Below, in pieces: positions 46,942 through 56,519 of a stretch of 64,000 nucleotides of DNA. How positions within the stretch are numbered: position 1 is the stretch's first letter; each line of letters opens with the position of its first letter. The stretch spans positions 1 to 64,000 of the forward strand of contig NZ_MKTQ01000029.1 in NCBI RefSeq assembly GCF_001898315.1, written 5' to 3'. Below the pieces are notes generated by a model, which was given only the letters and a program-made list of their open reading frames with translations, searched no databases and was not told the origin of the DNA. The position numbers and the translations under genes are program-made. Source of the stretch: Microbacterium sp. 70-16 (lineage in GTDB: Bacteria > Actinomycetota > Actinomycetes > Actinomycetales > Microbacteriaceae).

Positions 46942-48501
46942 TCAGGCGCTGCAGGTGAGGCCGTCCTGCGGCACCGTGCCGTCGACGAGGTAGCTCTCGA
47001 CGGCCGTGTCGACGCACGTGTTGCCCTTGTTGTAGCCCGTGTGGCCTTCGCCCTCGCGCGTGACGAGCACGCCCGACGACAGTTGCTCGGCCAGCGACAC
47101 CGACCACGCATAGGGCGTCGCGGGGTCGTTGGTCGTGCCGACCACGACGATCGGCGCGGCGCCGTCGGCGGTGATGCGCTCACGCACGCCGGTCGGTGCG
47201 TAGGGCCACACCTCGCAGACGTCGACGCCGTCCCAGTACGGCGCGATCGTCGGCGCCTGCGCGGCGATGAGGGCGTCGGAGGCATCCTGATCGGCCTGTG
47301 AATCATCGACCGGGTAATCCATGCAGTTGTACGCACGGAACGCCTCGGTCGAGTTGTCCTGGTAGGTGCCGTCGTCGTTGCGGCCGTTGTAGAAGTCGGC
47401 GAGCAGGAACGCCATGTCGGCATCGCCCGACAGCGCGTCCGACAGCGCCTGCGTGAGGTAGGTCCAGTTGCTCTCGGAGTACAGGGCGGCGATGATGGCC
47501 GTCATCAGCGAGTCTGCGCCGAGCATCCGTCCGTCGCTCGCGCGCAGCGGGTTCGCGTCGACGCTCGCCAGCAGCGTGCTCAGGTCGCCCATGGCCTCAT
47601 CGAGCGTGCCGCTGAACGGGCAGTCACTGCCGCTCAGGCAGTCCATCATGTAGGCGCGCAGCGCCGATTCGAAGCCGACCGCCTGCGTCGTGCCCACATC
47701 GAGGCCCGAGACGGACGGATCGATCGCGCCGTCGAGCACGAGCCTGCCCACCCGCTCGGGGAACAGCTTCGCGTACGTGGCCCCGAGGAACGTCCCGTAC
47801 GAGTAGCCGAGGTAGTTCAGCTTCTCGTCACCGAGCACGGCGCGCAGCAGATCCATGTCGCGGGCCGCGTTGTCGGTCGTGATGTACGGCAGGATGCCGT
47901 CGGAGTTCGCCTCGCACGCCTGCACGAACTGCTCGTTGCGCGCCGTGAGCTCGGCTGTCCAGCCGTCGCTGCCGCGCGGGTCGGCCGGGATGTCGTACAG
48001 CATGTGGTCCATGTCGGCCGGGTCGAGACAGGCCACCGCCGTCGACCGCCCCACACCGCGCGGGTCGAACCCAATGACGTCGTACGCAGTGAGCACGGGC
48101 GCGCTGACCGCGTAGCTCGCCGAGTCGGCGATGAGGTCGTACCCGCTCGCGCCCGGGCCGCCGGGGTTGGTCAGCAGCGACCCGATCGCGTCGCCGTCGG
48201 TCGCCGCGCGTCGGATGAGCGCCAGATCGATCGTCCCCGCGTTCGGGTCGGTCCAGTCCAGCGGCGCCGTCACGGTCGTGCAGTCGTAGCTGCCGGCGTC
48301 GGCACCGCTGCACGAGGTCCAGTCGACGGTCTGGCCGTAGAAGTCCTCGAAGCCCGCCGGAGCTCCGTCGGTGACCGGCTCGCGGCTCGGCGCCGGTGTG
48401 GCCACCGTGTCGGGAATCGCGGCGGCGAGGCATCCGGTCAGCATCGTCGCGGCGACGGCGAGGCCGGCCACGACGGCGAGGGCGCGTCGAGTGAGGTTCA
48501 C
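46942..48501 (-). CDS. Secreted alpha/beta hydrolase (TAP-like lipoprotein)
   Basis: 519 residues, GTG start overlapping holB by GTGA. Lipobox TMLTGCL at about residue 20. The catalytic serine is in the nucleophile elbow LGYSYGTFLG; oxyanion-loop region LTNPGGPGASG; an Asp/His pair is likely in VGTTNDPATP and EGEGHTGY. TAP-family enzymes cleave peptide or ester substrates outside the cell; substrate unknown. Confidence 0.88.
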   Translation of the reverse strand: MNLTRRALAVVAGLAVAATMLTGCLAAAIPDTVATPAPSREPVTDGAPAGFEDFYGQTVDWTSCSGADAGSYDCTTVTAPLDWTDPNAGTIDLALIRRAATDGDAIGSLLTNPGGPGASGYDLIADSASYAVSAPVLTAYDVIGFDPRGVGRSTAVACLDPADMDHMLYDIPADPRGSDGWTAELTARNEQFVQACEANSDGILPYITTDNAARDMDLLRAVLGDEKLNYLGYSYGTFLGATYAKLFPERVGRLVLDGAIDPSVSGLDVGTTQAVGFESALRAYMMDCLSGSDCPFSGTLDEAMGDLSTLLASVDANPLRASDGRMLGADSLMTAIIAALYSESNWTYLTQALSDALSGDADMAFLLADFYNGRNDDGTYQDNSTEAFRAYNCMDYPVDDSQADQDASDALIAAQAPTIAPYWDGVDVCEVWPYAPTGVRERITADGAAPIVVVGTTNDPATPYAWSVSLAEQLSSGVLVTREGEGHTGYNKGNTCVDTAVESYLVDGTVPQDGLTCSA

Positions 48502-49652
48502 GGGGTCCTTCCGCTCGCGACCGTCACCAGCATGCTCTCCAGCGCCAGCGCCGGAGCGGCATTGCCTTCGAGGTTGGTGCGGGTCGCCGAGATCTGGTCG
48601 AGCACGGTCAGGGTGCGCTGCGGGGTCCAGGCGGCCGCGAGCGCGGTGATCTCATCGGTGAGTTCGCGGTTGATGAGGTCGTCGGTGCGGCCGAACTGCA
48701 GCATGAGGGTGTCGCGGAACATCGACTCGAGGTCGGTCAGCACGCGGTCGATCCCGTCGCGCAGGCTGCGCGTCGCGCGGCGCTTCTGCTCGTCCTCGAG
48801 CGCGCCGAGCTGCCCGCGCACGGCGGGCGGCACGGCCGCGCCGGGAGCGATGCCGAGGGTGCGCAGCAGCGCCTCGCGCTCGGCTTCGTCGCGTTCGGCG
48901 GTCAGCGCCTTCGCGTCGTCGGTCGCGAGCTGCACGATGCGCGCCGCGGTCTCGACGGCCGTGCCCACCCCGCGCACGCCGAGCACGGCGCGCAGCGTCT
49001 CGTCGCGGCGCGCACGGGCATCCGCGTCGGTCGCGAGGCGCACGGCCATGCCGATGTGCCGCTGCGCGAGCCGTGCGGACTGCTCGGCGACCTGCTCGTC
49101 GACGCCCGTGCGCAGCGCGATCAGACGCGCGACGTCGGCGACCTCGGGCTCGTGCAGGCGCACCGTGCGCACGCGCGAGCGGATCGTCGGCAGCAGGTCG
49201 GCCTCACTCGGCGCGCAGAGGATCCACACGGTGCGCTCGGGCGGTTCTTCCAGCGCCTTCAGCAGCACGTTCGAGGTGCGCTCGACCATGCGGTCGGCGT
49301 CTTCCATCACCATGACGCGGTAGCGCCCCAGCGACGGCGAGAAGTACGACCGCTCGACGAGAGCGCGGGCATCTTTGATCGAGATGATGACGCCCTCGGT
49401 GCGCAGCGCCGTCAGGTCGGGATGCGTGCCCGCCAGCACCTGCCGCATCGCGTTCTCGTCGCCGGGTTCGGCGATGAGCGCCGCCGCGAACGCGTTCGCG
49501 AGAGTCGAACGACCCGAGCCTGCCGGACCCGTGATGAGCCACGCGTGCGCGAGCTGGGAGGGATCGGATGCCGCGGCCTGCAACTGCTGCAGAGCGGCAT
49601 CCTGCCCCCAGACCTCGCTCCACGGGAGCGCAGCAACGGCGGGCGAAGTCAT
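48498..49652 (-). CDS. holB: DNA polymerase III delta-prime subunit
   Basis: 384 residues. P-loop GPAGSGRSTLANAFAAAL, sensor-1 region VMEDADRMVERTSNVLLKALEEPPE, and RSRVRTVRLHEP in the SRC-like position. The usual zinc-finger cysteines of delta-prime are replaced by ALIAEPGDENAMRQVLAG, so the zinc site seems absent. Clamp-loader subunit; the same operon as tmk and topA, a classic order. Confidence 0.9.
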   Translation of the reverse strand: MTSPAVAALPWSEVWGQDAALQQLQAAASDPSQLAHAWLITGPAGSGRSTLANAFAAALIAEPGDENAMRQVLAGTHPDLTALRTEGVIISIKDARALVERSYFSPSLGRYRVMVMEDADRMVERTSNVLLKALEEPPERTVWILCAPSEADLLPTIRSRVRTVRLHEPEVADVARLIALRTGVDEQVAEQSARLAQRHIGMAVRLATDADARARRDETLRAVLGVRGVGTAVETAARIVQLATDDAKALTAERDEAEREALLRTLGIAPGAAVPPAVRGQLGALEDEQKRRATRSLRDGIDRVLTDLESMFRDTLMLQFGRTDDLINRELTDEITALAAAWTPQRTLTVLDQISATRTNLEGNAAPALALESMLVTVASGRTP

Positions 49653-49662
49653 ACAGCCCAGC

Positions 49663-50319
49663 CTACGGCGTGCCTCCGACGCCGCGACGCGGGCTTCGCG
49701 CGAGCGCGGCGCTCACCCGCGCGCGCACGGCCGCCGCAAGGTCGGCGGCAGGCAGGCTCGCGTCGAGCACCAGGAAGCGGTCGGGTTCGGCGGATGCCAG
49801 GTCGAGGAACGCCGCGCGCACGCGCGCGTGGAAGTCCGCCTTTTCCGCCTCAAGCCGGTCGAACGGCTTGTCGTCGGCGTCCAGCCGGGCACGGGCCGCG
49901 GCCGGGTCGAGGTCGAGCAGCACCGTCACGTCGGGGAGAGCCCCTTCGGCGGCCCACAGCGACAGGTCGCGGATCTCGGTGGCATCCAGCACCCGCCCGG
50001 CACCCTGGTAGGCGACCGACGAGTCGAGGTAGCGGTCCTGGATGACGATCTCGCCGCGCTCCAGCGCGGGGCGCACCAGCGTCGCGACGTGGTGCGCGCG
50101 ATCGGCCGCATACAGCAGCGCCTCGGCGCGCGGCGCGACATCGCCGCGATGGTGCAGCACGATGTCGCGCACGAGCGTGCCGACCTCGGTGCCGCCGGGC
50201 TCACGGGTGCGCACGACGGTGCGTCCCTGCGCGCGCAGCCACTCTTCGAGCAGAGCGGCCTGCGTCGTCTTGCCCGCGCCGTCGCCGCCTTCGAAGGTGA
50301 TCCAGAGCCCGCGCGCCAT
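49663..50319 (-). CDS. tmk: Thymidylate kinase
   Basis: 218 residues. P-loop FEGGDGAGKTTQ, dTMP-binding REPGGTEVG, lid-region motifs (QDRYLDSSVAYQGAGR) and RFDRLEAE-type signature. Makes dTDP. I use the ATG at 50319, one base overlapping the topA stop; a GTG just upstream is possible. Confidence 0.95.
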   Translation of the reverse strand: MARGLWITFEGGDGAGKTTQAALLEEWLRAQGRTVVRTREPGGTEVGTLVRDIVLHHRGDVAPRAEALLYAADRAHHVATLVRPALERGEIVIQDRYLDSSVAYQGAGRVLDATEIRDLSLWAAEGALPDVTVLLDLDPAAARARLDADDKPFDRLEAEKADFHARVRAAFLDLASAEPDRFLVLDASLPAADLAAAVRARVSAALARSPRRGVGGTP

Positions 50320-53045
50320 CACTTCTTCTTGGCGGCGGCCGTGCGGGTCGCCGTGCTGCGCCGCGTCGTGCGCTTGGGGGCGGGGCCCTTCGCGCGCTTG
50401 TCGGCGAGCATCTGCACCGCGATCTCGAACGTGATGTCGTCGGCGGTCTGGCCGCGCGGGATCGTCACGTTGGTCGTGCCGTCGGTGACGTACGCACCGA
50501 AGCGGCCGTCCTTGATGCGGATCGGCTTCTCGCTCACGGGGTCTGCCGCGAACTCCTTGAGCGAGGTCGCCGCACGGTTGGCGTACTTCGGCTGCGCGTA
50601 GATCTCGAGGGCCTGCTCGAGCGTGATGTCGAAGATCTGGTCTTCGCTCGAGATCGACCGCGAGTCGGTGCCGCGCTTGATGTACGGGCCGTACGGACCG
50701 TTCTGCGCCGTGATCGGCGTCTCGGTCTCGGGATCGATGCCGACGGTGCGCGGCAGCGAGAACAGCTTCAGGGCGGTGTCGAGGTCGATCGTGTCGGGCG
50801 ACATGCTCTTGAACAGCGACGCGCGGCGCGGCTTGGGGGCTTCGACCTTCTTCGTGCGCTTCTTGGGCGCATCGGGGTCGACGACGGGCTCGGGCTCGGC
50901 GGGCAGCACCTCTTCGAGGTAGGGGCCGAACCGGCCGTCCTTCACGACGATGTCGCGGCCGTTGTCGGGGTTCTGCCCGAGCACGCGGTCGCCCGCGATC
51001 GGGGCGTCGATGAGCTCGCGCGCCTTCTCGGGCGTGAGCTCGTCGGGGGCCAGGTCGCCGGGAACGTTGACGATGCGCGACGTGCCGTCTTCGTTCGGGA
51101 CGTCGAGGTACGGACCGTAGCGGCCGAAGCGCAGCGTCGCGACGTCGCCGATGCGCGTCGCGTTGATCTCGCGCGCGTCGATCTCACCCAGGTTGTCGAG
51201 GATGTTGCGCAGGCCTACGTGCTCGTCCGAGCCGAAGTAGAACTCCTGCAGCCACTCGACGCGCTGCTGCTCGCCACGCGCGATCGCGTCGAGGTCGTCT
51301 TCGAGCGCCGCCGTGAAGTCATAGTCGACGAGCTCGGTGAAGTGCTGCTCGAGCAGGCGTACGACGCTGAACGCGAGCCAACTCGGCACGAGCGCCTGAC
51401 CGCGCTTGGTGACGTACTCGCGGTTGATGATGACGTCGATGATGCTCGCGAACGTCGACGGGCGACCGATGCCCTTCTCTTCCAGCGCCTTGACCAGGCT
51501 CGCCTCGGTGTAGCGGGGCTTGGGACTGGTCGAGTGACCCTTCGGCTCGATCTCGCGCAGGGTCAGCACATCGCCGACGGCCAACTGCGGCAGCGACTGG
51601 TCGTCGCTCTTGTCGTTGTCGCCGCGCTTCTCGTCGCGGCCCTCCTCGTACGCCTCGAGGAACCCCTTGAAGGTGTACACGGTGCCGGATGCCGTGAACG
51701 AGGCGGTCTTCCACGTGACGGCGCCGCCCGCGGAGGTGTCTGCCTCCATCACGACGGTCGTGGTCTCGTACTTCGCGTCGGACATCTGCGAGGCGACGGT
51801 GCGCTTCCAGATGAGGTCATACAGGCGCAGCTCGTCGCGATCGAGGCCGGACGACACCGACGCGGGCGTGCGGAACTCTTCGCCCGACGGACGGATCGCC
51901 TCGTGCGCCTCCTGCGCGTTCTTGCTGTTGTTGCGGTAGCTGCGCGGGTTCGCGGGCACCGCGGTGTCGCCGTACAGCGCGACGGCCTGTGCGCGCGCGG
52001 CGGCGATCGCCTGCGTCGACAGCGCCGTCGAGTCGGTGCGCATATAAGTGATGTAGCCCTTCTCGTAGAGCCGCTGTGCGACGCCCATGGCGTGCTTGGC
52101 GCTCATCGAGAGCTTGCGACCGGCCTCCTGCTGGAGGGTCGAGGTCGTGAACGGGGGCTTGGGGCTGCGCGTGCCGGGCTTGGCTTCGACCGAAACGACG
52201 ACGGCTTCGCCGGCCGCCTCCAGCGCGCCGGCGAGCGCGCGTGCCTGCGCCTCGGCGAGGACGACGACGGCCTTGCGCAGCTGGCCCGCGTCGTCGAAGT
52301 CGGTGCCGCGCGCGAGCGGTGCACCGTCGAGACGCGCGAGGCGCGTCGCGAAGGCATCCGCACTCTCGGCGTTCGGGGCGGCGACGGCCTCGACATCCCA
52401 GTAGTCGGCCGAGACGAACGCGATGCGCTCGCGCTCGCGGTCGACGACGAGGCGGGTGGCGGCGGACTGCACGCGACCTGCGGAAGTGCCCTGGCCGACC
52501 TTGCGGCGCGTGACGTCGGAGACGTCCCAGCCGTAGAGGCGGTCGAGGATGCGGCGGGTCTCTTGCGCGTCGACGAGGGCGAGGTCGAGTTCGCGCGTGT
52601 TGCCGACGGCTGCCTGGATGGCATCCTTCGTGATCTCGTGGAACACCATGCGCTTGACCGGCACCTTGGGCTTGAGGGCCTGCAGCAGGTGCCACGCGAT
52701 GGCTTCGCCTTCGCGGTCTTCATCGGTGGCGAGCAGAAGCTCGTCGGCGTTCTTGAGTGCGCGCTTGAGTTCGGCGACGGTCTTCTTGCCGCGATCGCTC
52801 TCGACATAGAGAGGAGTGAAGCCGTTCTCGATGTCGATCGAGTACTTGCCGACCGAGGTCTTCTTCAGCTCGGCGGGGATGTCCTTCTTGTCGGCGAGGT
52901 CGCGGATGTGGCCGACCGAGCTGAGCACCTCGTAACCATCACCGAGGTACCCCTGGATCGATCGCATCTTCGTCGGCGACTCGACGATGACGAGCTTCTT
53001 TCCGGGTGTCGCGCTCGATGCCGGTGCCTTGGTGCTCTGGGCCAC
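50319..53045 (-). CDS. topA: DNA topoisomerase I
   Basis: 908 residues from GTG at 53045 with AAAGGA upstream. Toprim domain VIVESPTKMRSIQGYLG and the acidic triad in LLLATDEDREGEAIAWHL; catalytic tyrosine in EKGYITYMRTDSTALS; zinc-free actinobacterial C-terminus with several topoisomerase C-repeats (RFGRYGPYLDVP, GRFGPYLEE, RFGAYVTDG) and a lysine-rich tail. Relaxes negative supercoils. Followed by a 97-base spacer before the pilus genes. Confidence 0.96.
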   Translation of the reverse strand: MAQSTKAPASSATPGKKLVIVESPTKMRSIQGYLGDGYEVLSSVGHIRDLADKKDIPAELKKTSVGKYSIDIENGFTPLYVESDRGKKTVAELKRALKNADELLLATDEDREGEAIAWHLLQALKPKVPVKRMVFHEITKDAIQAAVGNTRELDLALVDAQETRRILDRLYGWDVSDVTRRKVGQGTSAGRVQSAATRLVVDRERERIAFVSADYWDVEAVAAPNAESADAFATRLARLDGAPLARGTDFDDAGQLRKAVVVLAEAQARALAGALEAAGEAVVVSVEAKPGTRSPKPPFTTSTLQQEAGRKLSMSAKHAMGVAQRLYEKGYITYMRTDSTALSTQAIAAARAQAVALYGDTAVPANPRSYRNNSKNAQEAHEAIRPSGEEFRTPASVSSGLDRDELRLYDLIWKRTVASQMSDAKYETTTVVMEADTSAGGAVTWKTASFTASGTVYTFKGFLEAYEEGRDEKRGDNDKSDDQSLPQLAVGDVLTLREIEPKGHSTSPKPRYTEASLVKALEEKGIGRPSTFASIIDVIINREYVTKRGQALVPSWLAFSVVRLLEQHFTELVDYDFTAALEDDLDAIARGEQQRVEWLQEFYFGSDEHVGLRNILDNLGEIDAREINATRIGDVATLRFGRYGPYLDVPNEDGTSRIVNVPGDLAPDELTPEKARELIDAPIAGDRVLGQNPDNGRDIVVKDGRFGPYLEEVLPAEPEPVVDPDAPKKRTKKVEAPKPRRASLFKSMSPDTIDLDTALKLFSLPRTVGIDPETETPITAQNGPYGPYIKRGTDSRSISSEDQIFDITLEQALEIYAQPKYANRAATSLKEFAADPVSEKPIRIKDGRFGAYVTDGTTNVTIPRGQTADDITFEIAVQMLADKRAKGPAPKRTTRRSTATRTAAAKKK

Positions 53046-53142
53046 GTGGCGTCCTTTCTTCGATGCACACCATACACACGTGCCGGACATGAGAAGGCTG
53101 TGAGAGCACAACCCGTTATCGACGGGGCCTCGACGCGTGACG

Positions 53143-53469
53143 TCACGGCGAGGCCGACGCGGGCCCCGCCCGCGCCCGCGCTTCGGCGGTGAGCAGGCCC
53201 GCGCCGACCCGCACCCGGACAGTGGCGACGAGCCCGTCCACGTCGCACGTGACGACGATGGCACCGGATGCCCCGGCAAGCGCTGCGGCACGTTCGCACG
53301 GCACGCCCGTCACGGCGCCGGATGCCGTGTCGGCGGCGGCGAGCGCGGCGGCGTCGGCCACTCCCGAGGCGTGCGCACCGCGGATGACCGCCGTGCCCAC
53401 GGCGCTGCCGCCGAGGGCGAGCACGGCGGTCGCGGCCAGGACGCCGACACCCAGCGCGACGCCGGCCAT
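53143..53469 (-). CDS. TadE-like pilus-associated protein (Rv3654c family)
   Basis: 108 residues from ATG at 53469, overlapping the TadE stop by one base (TGATG). Hydrophobic start VALGVGVLAATAVLALGGSAV and AADAAALAAADTASGA, matching the 'helicase/secretion neighbourhood TadE-like' family. Last gene of the tad operon; role in pilus assembly inferred from position. Confidence 0.75.
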   Translation of the reverse strand: MAGVALGVGVLAATAVLALGGSAVGTAVIRGAHASGVADAAALAAADTASGAVTGVPCERAAALAGASGAIVVTCDVDGLVATVRVRVGAGLLTAEARARAGPASASP

Positions 53470-53807
53470 CAGCGCCCACCCGACAGCGCGCACGAGCGTG
53501 CCCGCAGGTCGGGCAGCGGCAGCGGGAGATGCGTGGGGGCGGATGCCGTGACACACACCAGATCGCCGTCGGTCGTGACGCCGTCGACGGTGCCACCCGC
53601 GACGGCGGCGACGATCTCGGCCACGCGCGCGCTCGGCTCGCCGCGCGCGGCGAGTCGAGCTGCCTGCGCGACGCCCTGCTCGAGGCGCACCTGACGACCG
53701 GCGGCCGCGAGGCCACCGATCGTCAGGGCCACCACCAGGACGACGGCCGGCACGACGACGGCGAACTCCGCCGTCGCCGAGCCTCGATCGCCGCGCAACA
53801 CGATCAC
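53469..53807 (-). CDS. tadE: TadE-family minor pseudopilin
   Basis: 112 residues, GTG start overlapping the previous gene's stop (GTGA). Pseudopilin-type N-terminus DRGSATAEFAVVVPAVVLVVALTIGGL with glutamate at position 5 after the predicted prepilin-peptidase site. Part of the Flp/Tad pilus machinery. Confidence 0.8.
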   Translation of the reverse strand: MIVLRGDRGSATAEFAVVVPAVVLVVALTIGGLAAAGRQVRLEQGVAQAARLAARGEPSARVAEIVAAVAGGTVDGVTTDGDLVCVTASAPTHLPLPLPDLRARSCALSGGR

Positions 53808-54064
53808 GCCACGGTGAGCGCGCGACGCACGAGATCGGTCAGGATACCGCGGACTTCATCTGACCGCATGATGACCACGAGCAGCCCCGCGAAGGCCACG
53901 GCGGCCATCGTCGCCACGGCGTACTCGGCGGTCGCGGCCCCCGTGTCGTCGCCGAACGCGGCCGCGGCGCGACGGCGGGTCAAGCGGGGCAACGGGGGCA
54001 GGGTCGGCAGGGCCGACGTGGGGTGCACGCCGGCGCGGAACGGGTTCAGTGCGGTGGGGAACAT
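53804..54064 (-). CDS. DUF4244/Flp-like pilin
   Basis: 86 residues from ATG at 54064, after strong AAGGAG. A short leader with Arg pair, then GAATAEYAVATMAAVAFAGLLVVIM, the Flp pilin pattern with Glu five residues into the mature part (TAEYA). Probable major or minor pilin of the tad cluster. Confidence 0.8.
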   Translation of the reverse strand: MFPTALNPFRAGVHPTSALPTLPPLPRLTRRRAAAAFGDDTGAATAEYAVATMAAVAFAGLLVVIMRSDEVRGILTDLVRRALTVA

Positions 54065-54127
54065 GGTGTCTCCTTCTTCAGGGGCCTTCTTGGCGGGTTG
54101 TAGATGGGCGGGCACGATCGGGGCGCG

Positions 54128-55030
54128 TCACGGCGACGCGAGCAGGGGTGCGGAGACCGCCAGGACCGACAGCAGCATCGGCCCGACGCCCAACAGCAGG
54201 AACGCCGGCAGGGTGCACAGGCCCATCGGCAGCAGCAGGCGTGCGCCGAGCCGCGCAGCGCGGAGGCGCCCTTCGGTGCGGGCGCGACGACGGATGTCGG
54301 CGGAGGTGGCACGCAGCAGGTCGACCGCCGGCGCGCCGGCGCGCTCAGACAGCGCGAGCACGTCGTCGATCTCGGGCTCGGGATCGCCACCACCCGAGGA
54401 GGCGACGACGGCGAGCGCACGCTCGATCGAGACGCCGCTCGACAGCGCGATCGCGATCGTGTCGCCCTGCACGCCGGGCAAGCTGGGCGCCGGCTGCGCC
54501 GCCGCGACCAGGCGGCTGCTCCACCGGTGGGCCGTGAGCATGAGCACGATGCCTGCCACGATGCAAACGATGCCGGCCGGCTGTGTCAACGTCGAGACGA
54601 TATCGAAGCCGAGCGCCGCGCCGAGCCCGATCGCGACGAGAGGCAGCCACGAGACGAGCCGTGCCGTCGCCGCCGGGTCGGCGAGCGCGACGGCGACGTC
54701 GTCGCGGGTCTCTTGCGCTTCGCGCAGGGCATCCGCGAATCGGCGCAGACTCGGCGCGAGTGGCGCGCCGACCGTCTCGGCGACTCGCCACGCGACGGCG
54801 ACCTCGCCCCACGCCCCGGGCTGGCGGGCGAGCACGTCGCCGACCGGCGCGGCGTCCACGACGACCGCACCGGCGACCTCGTCGCCGCCGTCGGCGAGAA
54901 GCTGCCACGTGCGTGCCGGGGTGACGCCCGCCTCCAGCAGCACTGCGAGCCGCTGTACGGATGCCGCCGCCGATGCCGCCGCCTGCGCGGCATCCGCCTT
55001 GGCGGTTCTTCTGCGCTGAGTCGTCTTCAT
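54128..55030 (-). CDS. Type II secretion F-family membrane protein (TadB/TadC-like)
   Basis: 300 residues from ATG at 55030, overlapping tadA by ATGA. Two T2SSF-like stretches: VQRLAVLLEAGVTPARTWQLLADGG and PGVQGDTIAIALSSGVSIERALAVVASSG, with four hydrophobic segments. Many systems have separate TadB and TadC; only one protein of this kind is seen here, so it may combine both or the second partner may be missing. Confidence 0.85.
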   Translation of the reverse strand: MKTTQRRRTAKADAAQAAASAAASVQRLAVLLEAGVTPARTWQLLADGGDEVAGAVVVDAAPVGDVLARQPGAWGEVAVAWRVAETVGAPLAPSLRRFADALREAQETRDDVAVALADPAATARLVSWLPLVAIGLGAALGFDIVSTLTQPAGIVCIVAGIVLMLTAHRWSSRLVAAAQPAPSLPGVQGDTIAIALSSGVSIERALAVVASSGGGDPEPEIDDVLALSERAGAPAVDLLRATSADIRRRARTEGRLRAARLGARLLLPMGLCTLPAFLLLGVGPMLLSVLAVSAPLLASP

Positions 55031-56139
55031 GTGATCGCCTCGACGCCGAGCCGGCCGTCCTCGAGAACCGGGCGGGCGAATCCCGCGATGCGGCGCACCC
55101 CGTCGGTGCCGCGCTCGACGTGCACGACGACACCGATCGCGCTCGTCACCTGCCGCGCCGTCGCGTGGTCGTCCCAGCCGGCGAGCGCACCGAGCGCCTC
55201 GAGCCGGGCCGGCAGATCGCGGATGCTGCCGGCGTGCACGGTGCCCGCTCCGCCCTCGTGTCCCGTGTTGAGGGCGGTGAGCAATTCGCGCACCTCTTCT
55301 CCGCGGCACTCCCCCACGACGAGGCGATCGGGGCGCATGCGCAGCGCCTCGCGCACGAGCCGGGCAAGCGGCACAGCGCCGGCGCCCTCGAGATTGGGTT
55401 GTCGTGCTTCGAGCCGGACGTGGTGCGGGTGCGCGATGCGCAGCTCGGCGACGTCCTCGATCGTGACGATGCGCTCGGAGGCGGGCACCCGACCGAGCAG
55501 TGCCGCCAGCAGTGTCGTCTTTCCTGCACCAGTCGCGCCCGTGACCAGGAGGTTGGCCCGACGTTCGACGAGCGCCTCGAGCCTGGCGCCGGTCACCGCG
55601 TCGAACATCCCCGACCGGCCGAGCGCGTCGAGGTCCGGCACCTCCACGTGCGGCAGGCGGATCGAGATCGCCGCGCCCGAGCACGCGACCGGCGGCAGCA
55701 CGGCGTGCACGCGCGCACCGTGCTCCCAGCGCACATCGACGAGCGGCGAGCCGTCGTCCAGATGCCGCCCGCCGATTCCGATGAGCGCCACCGCGAGCGC
55801 GCGCAGCTCGTCGGCGCCGGCGCTCCACCCCGCCACCGGCTCGACGCCGTGCCCGCGATCGACGAAGAGGCCGTCGGTGCCGTTGACGAAGACGTCGCTG
55901 ACGGCGGGGTCTGCCAGCAGATCGCGCAACGGCGCGAGCGCGGGGTGGTCGGGCAACTCGCGACGTGCCGCGGGCGCAACCGGCGCCGCGGCGGCAGCAG
56001 ACGCAAGAGGCGCAAGAGGCGCAGCCAGGGCATCCACAACAGGCACCGCAGCACCGGCGGCCATCCCCCACGCCTGCGCGGGCGCCTCACGACGCACCGC
56101 CTCGGGGATGCGGCGACGGACGATGAACGGCTCGGACAT
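55027..56139 (-). CDS. tadA: TadA-type secretion ATPase
   Basis: 370 residues from ATG at 56139. Walker A VTGATGAGKTTLLAALLG, Asp box VTIEDVAELRIAHP, Walker B VVGECRGEEVRELLTALNTGHEGGAGTVHA with the His box. Hexameric motor for pilus assembly. A long Ala/Pro-rich N-terminal extension. The usual septum/MinD-like gene before it in mycobacteria is absent; a 6C RNA lies upstream instead. Confidence 0.94.
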   Translation of the reverse strand: MSEPFIVRRRIPEAVRREAPAQAWGMAAGAAVPVVDALAAPLAPLASAAAAAPVAPAARRELPDHPALAPLRDLLADPAVSDVFVNGTDGLFVDRGHGVEPVAGWSAGADELRALAVALIGIGGRHLDDGSPLVDVRWEHGARVHAVLPPVACSGAAISIRLPHVEVPDLDALGRSGMFDAVTGARLEALVERRANLLVTGATGAGKTTLLAALLGRVPASERIVTIEDVAELRIAHPHHVRLEARQPNLEGAGAVPLARLVREALRMRPDRLVVGECRGEEVRELLTALNTGHEGGAGTVHAGSIRDLPARLEALGALAGWDDHATARQVTSAIGVVVHVERGTDGVRRIAGFARPVLEDGRLGVEAIT

Positions 56140-56240
56140 GCCCACGACGGTAGATCGCGCCGGCGCGCCGTGGCGGGCCAGCACGGCGATCCGTGGACAG
56201 TCTGCGAAACCCGCCGATTGGGGAGGAGGCGGTGAATTAA

Positions 56241-56325
56241 GAAGGGCGGCATCCCATTTGGGGGGAAATGGGATGCCGCCTGCGCAGTGCCGTCAGTTGG
56301 GGGGGTGATCTGACACTGCGGTGCT
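56241..56325 (-). ncRNA. 6C RNA
   Basis: On the minus strand two hairpins each have a C-rich loop: a 15-bp perfect stem GGCGGCATCCCATTT / AAATGGGATGCCGCC (56245-56280) closing a loop of exactly six C, and GCAGTG...CACTGC (56284-56319) with a loop containing seven C. This double C-loop hairpin is the actinobacterial 6C RNA family, known to sit near chromosome-partition and pilus genes, and it lies beside tadA. The first hairpin followed by CTTCTTAATTC may also act as its terminator. Confidence 0.85.
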
Positions 56326-56519
56326 CGAATCGAGTTCGGCCGGACACGAGCATACGCATCCAGATCACGGACGAAGAATCCCGGCGCCGTGTCGCCGGCG
56401 ATATATCACCTGACGAGCGCGCGGCCGACTCCCTACTATCGGAGGTAGTGAGGCCGCGACGGGTCTGGCTAGATTTCCTCCATCCCTCGGGAAACACCGC
56501 CGCAAAGGAGCGCGCACTG

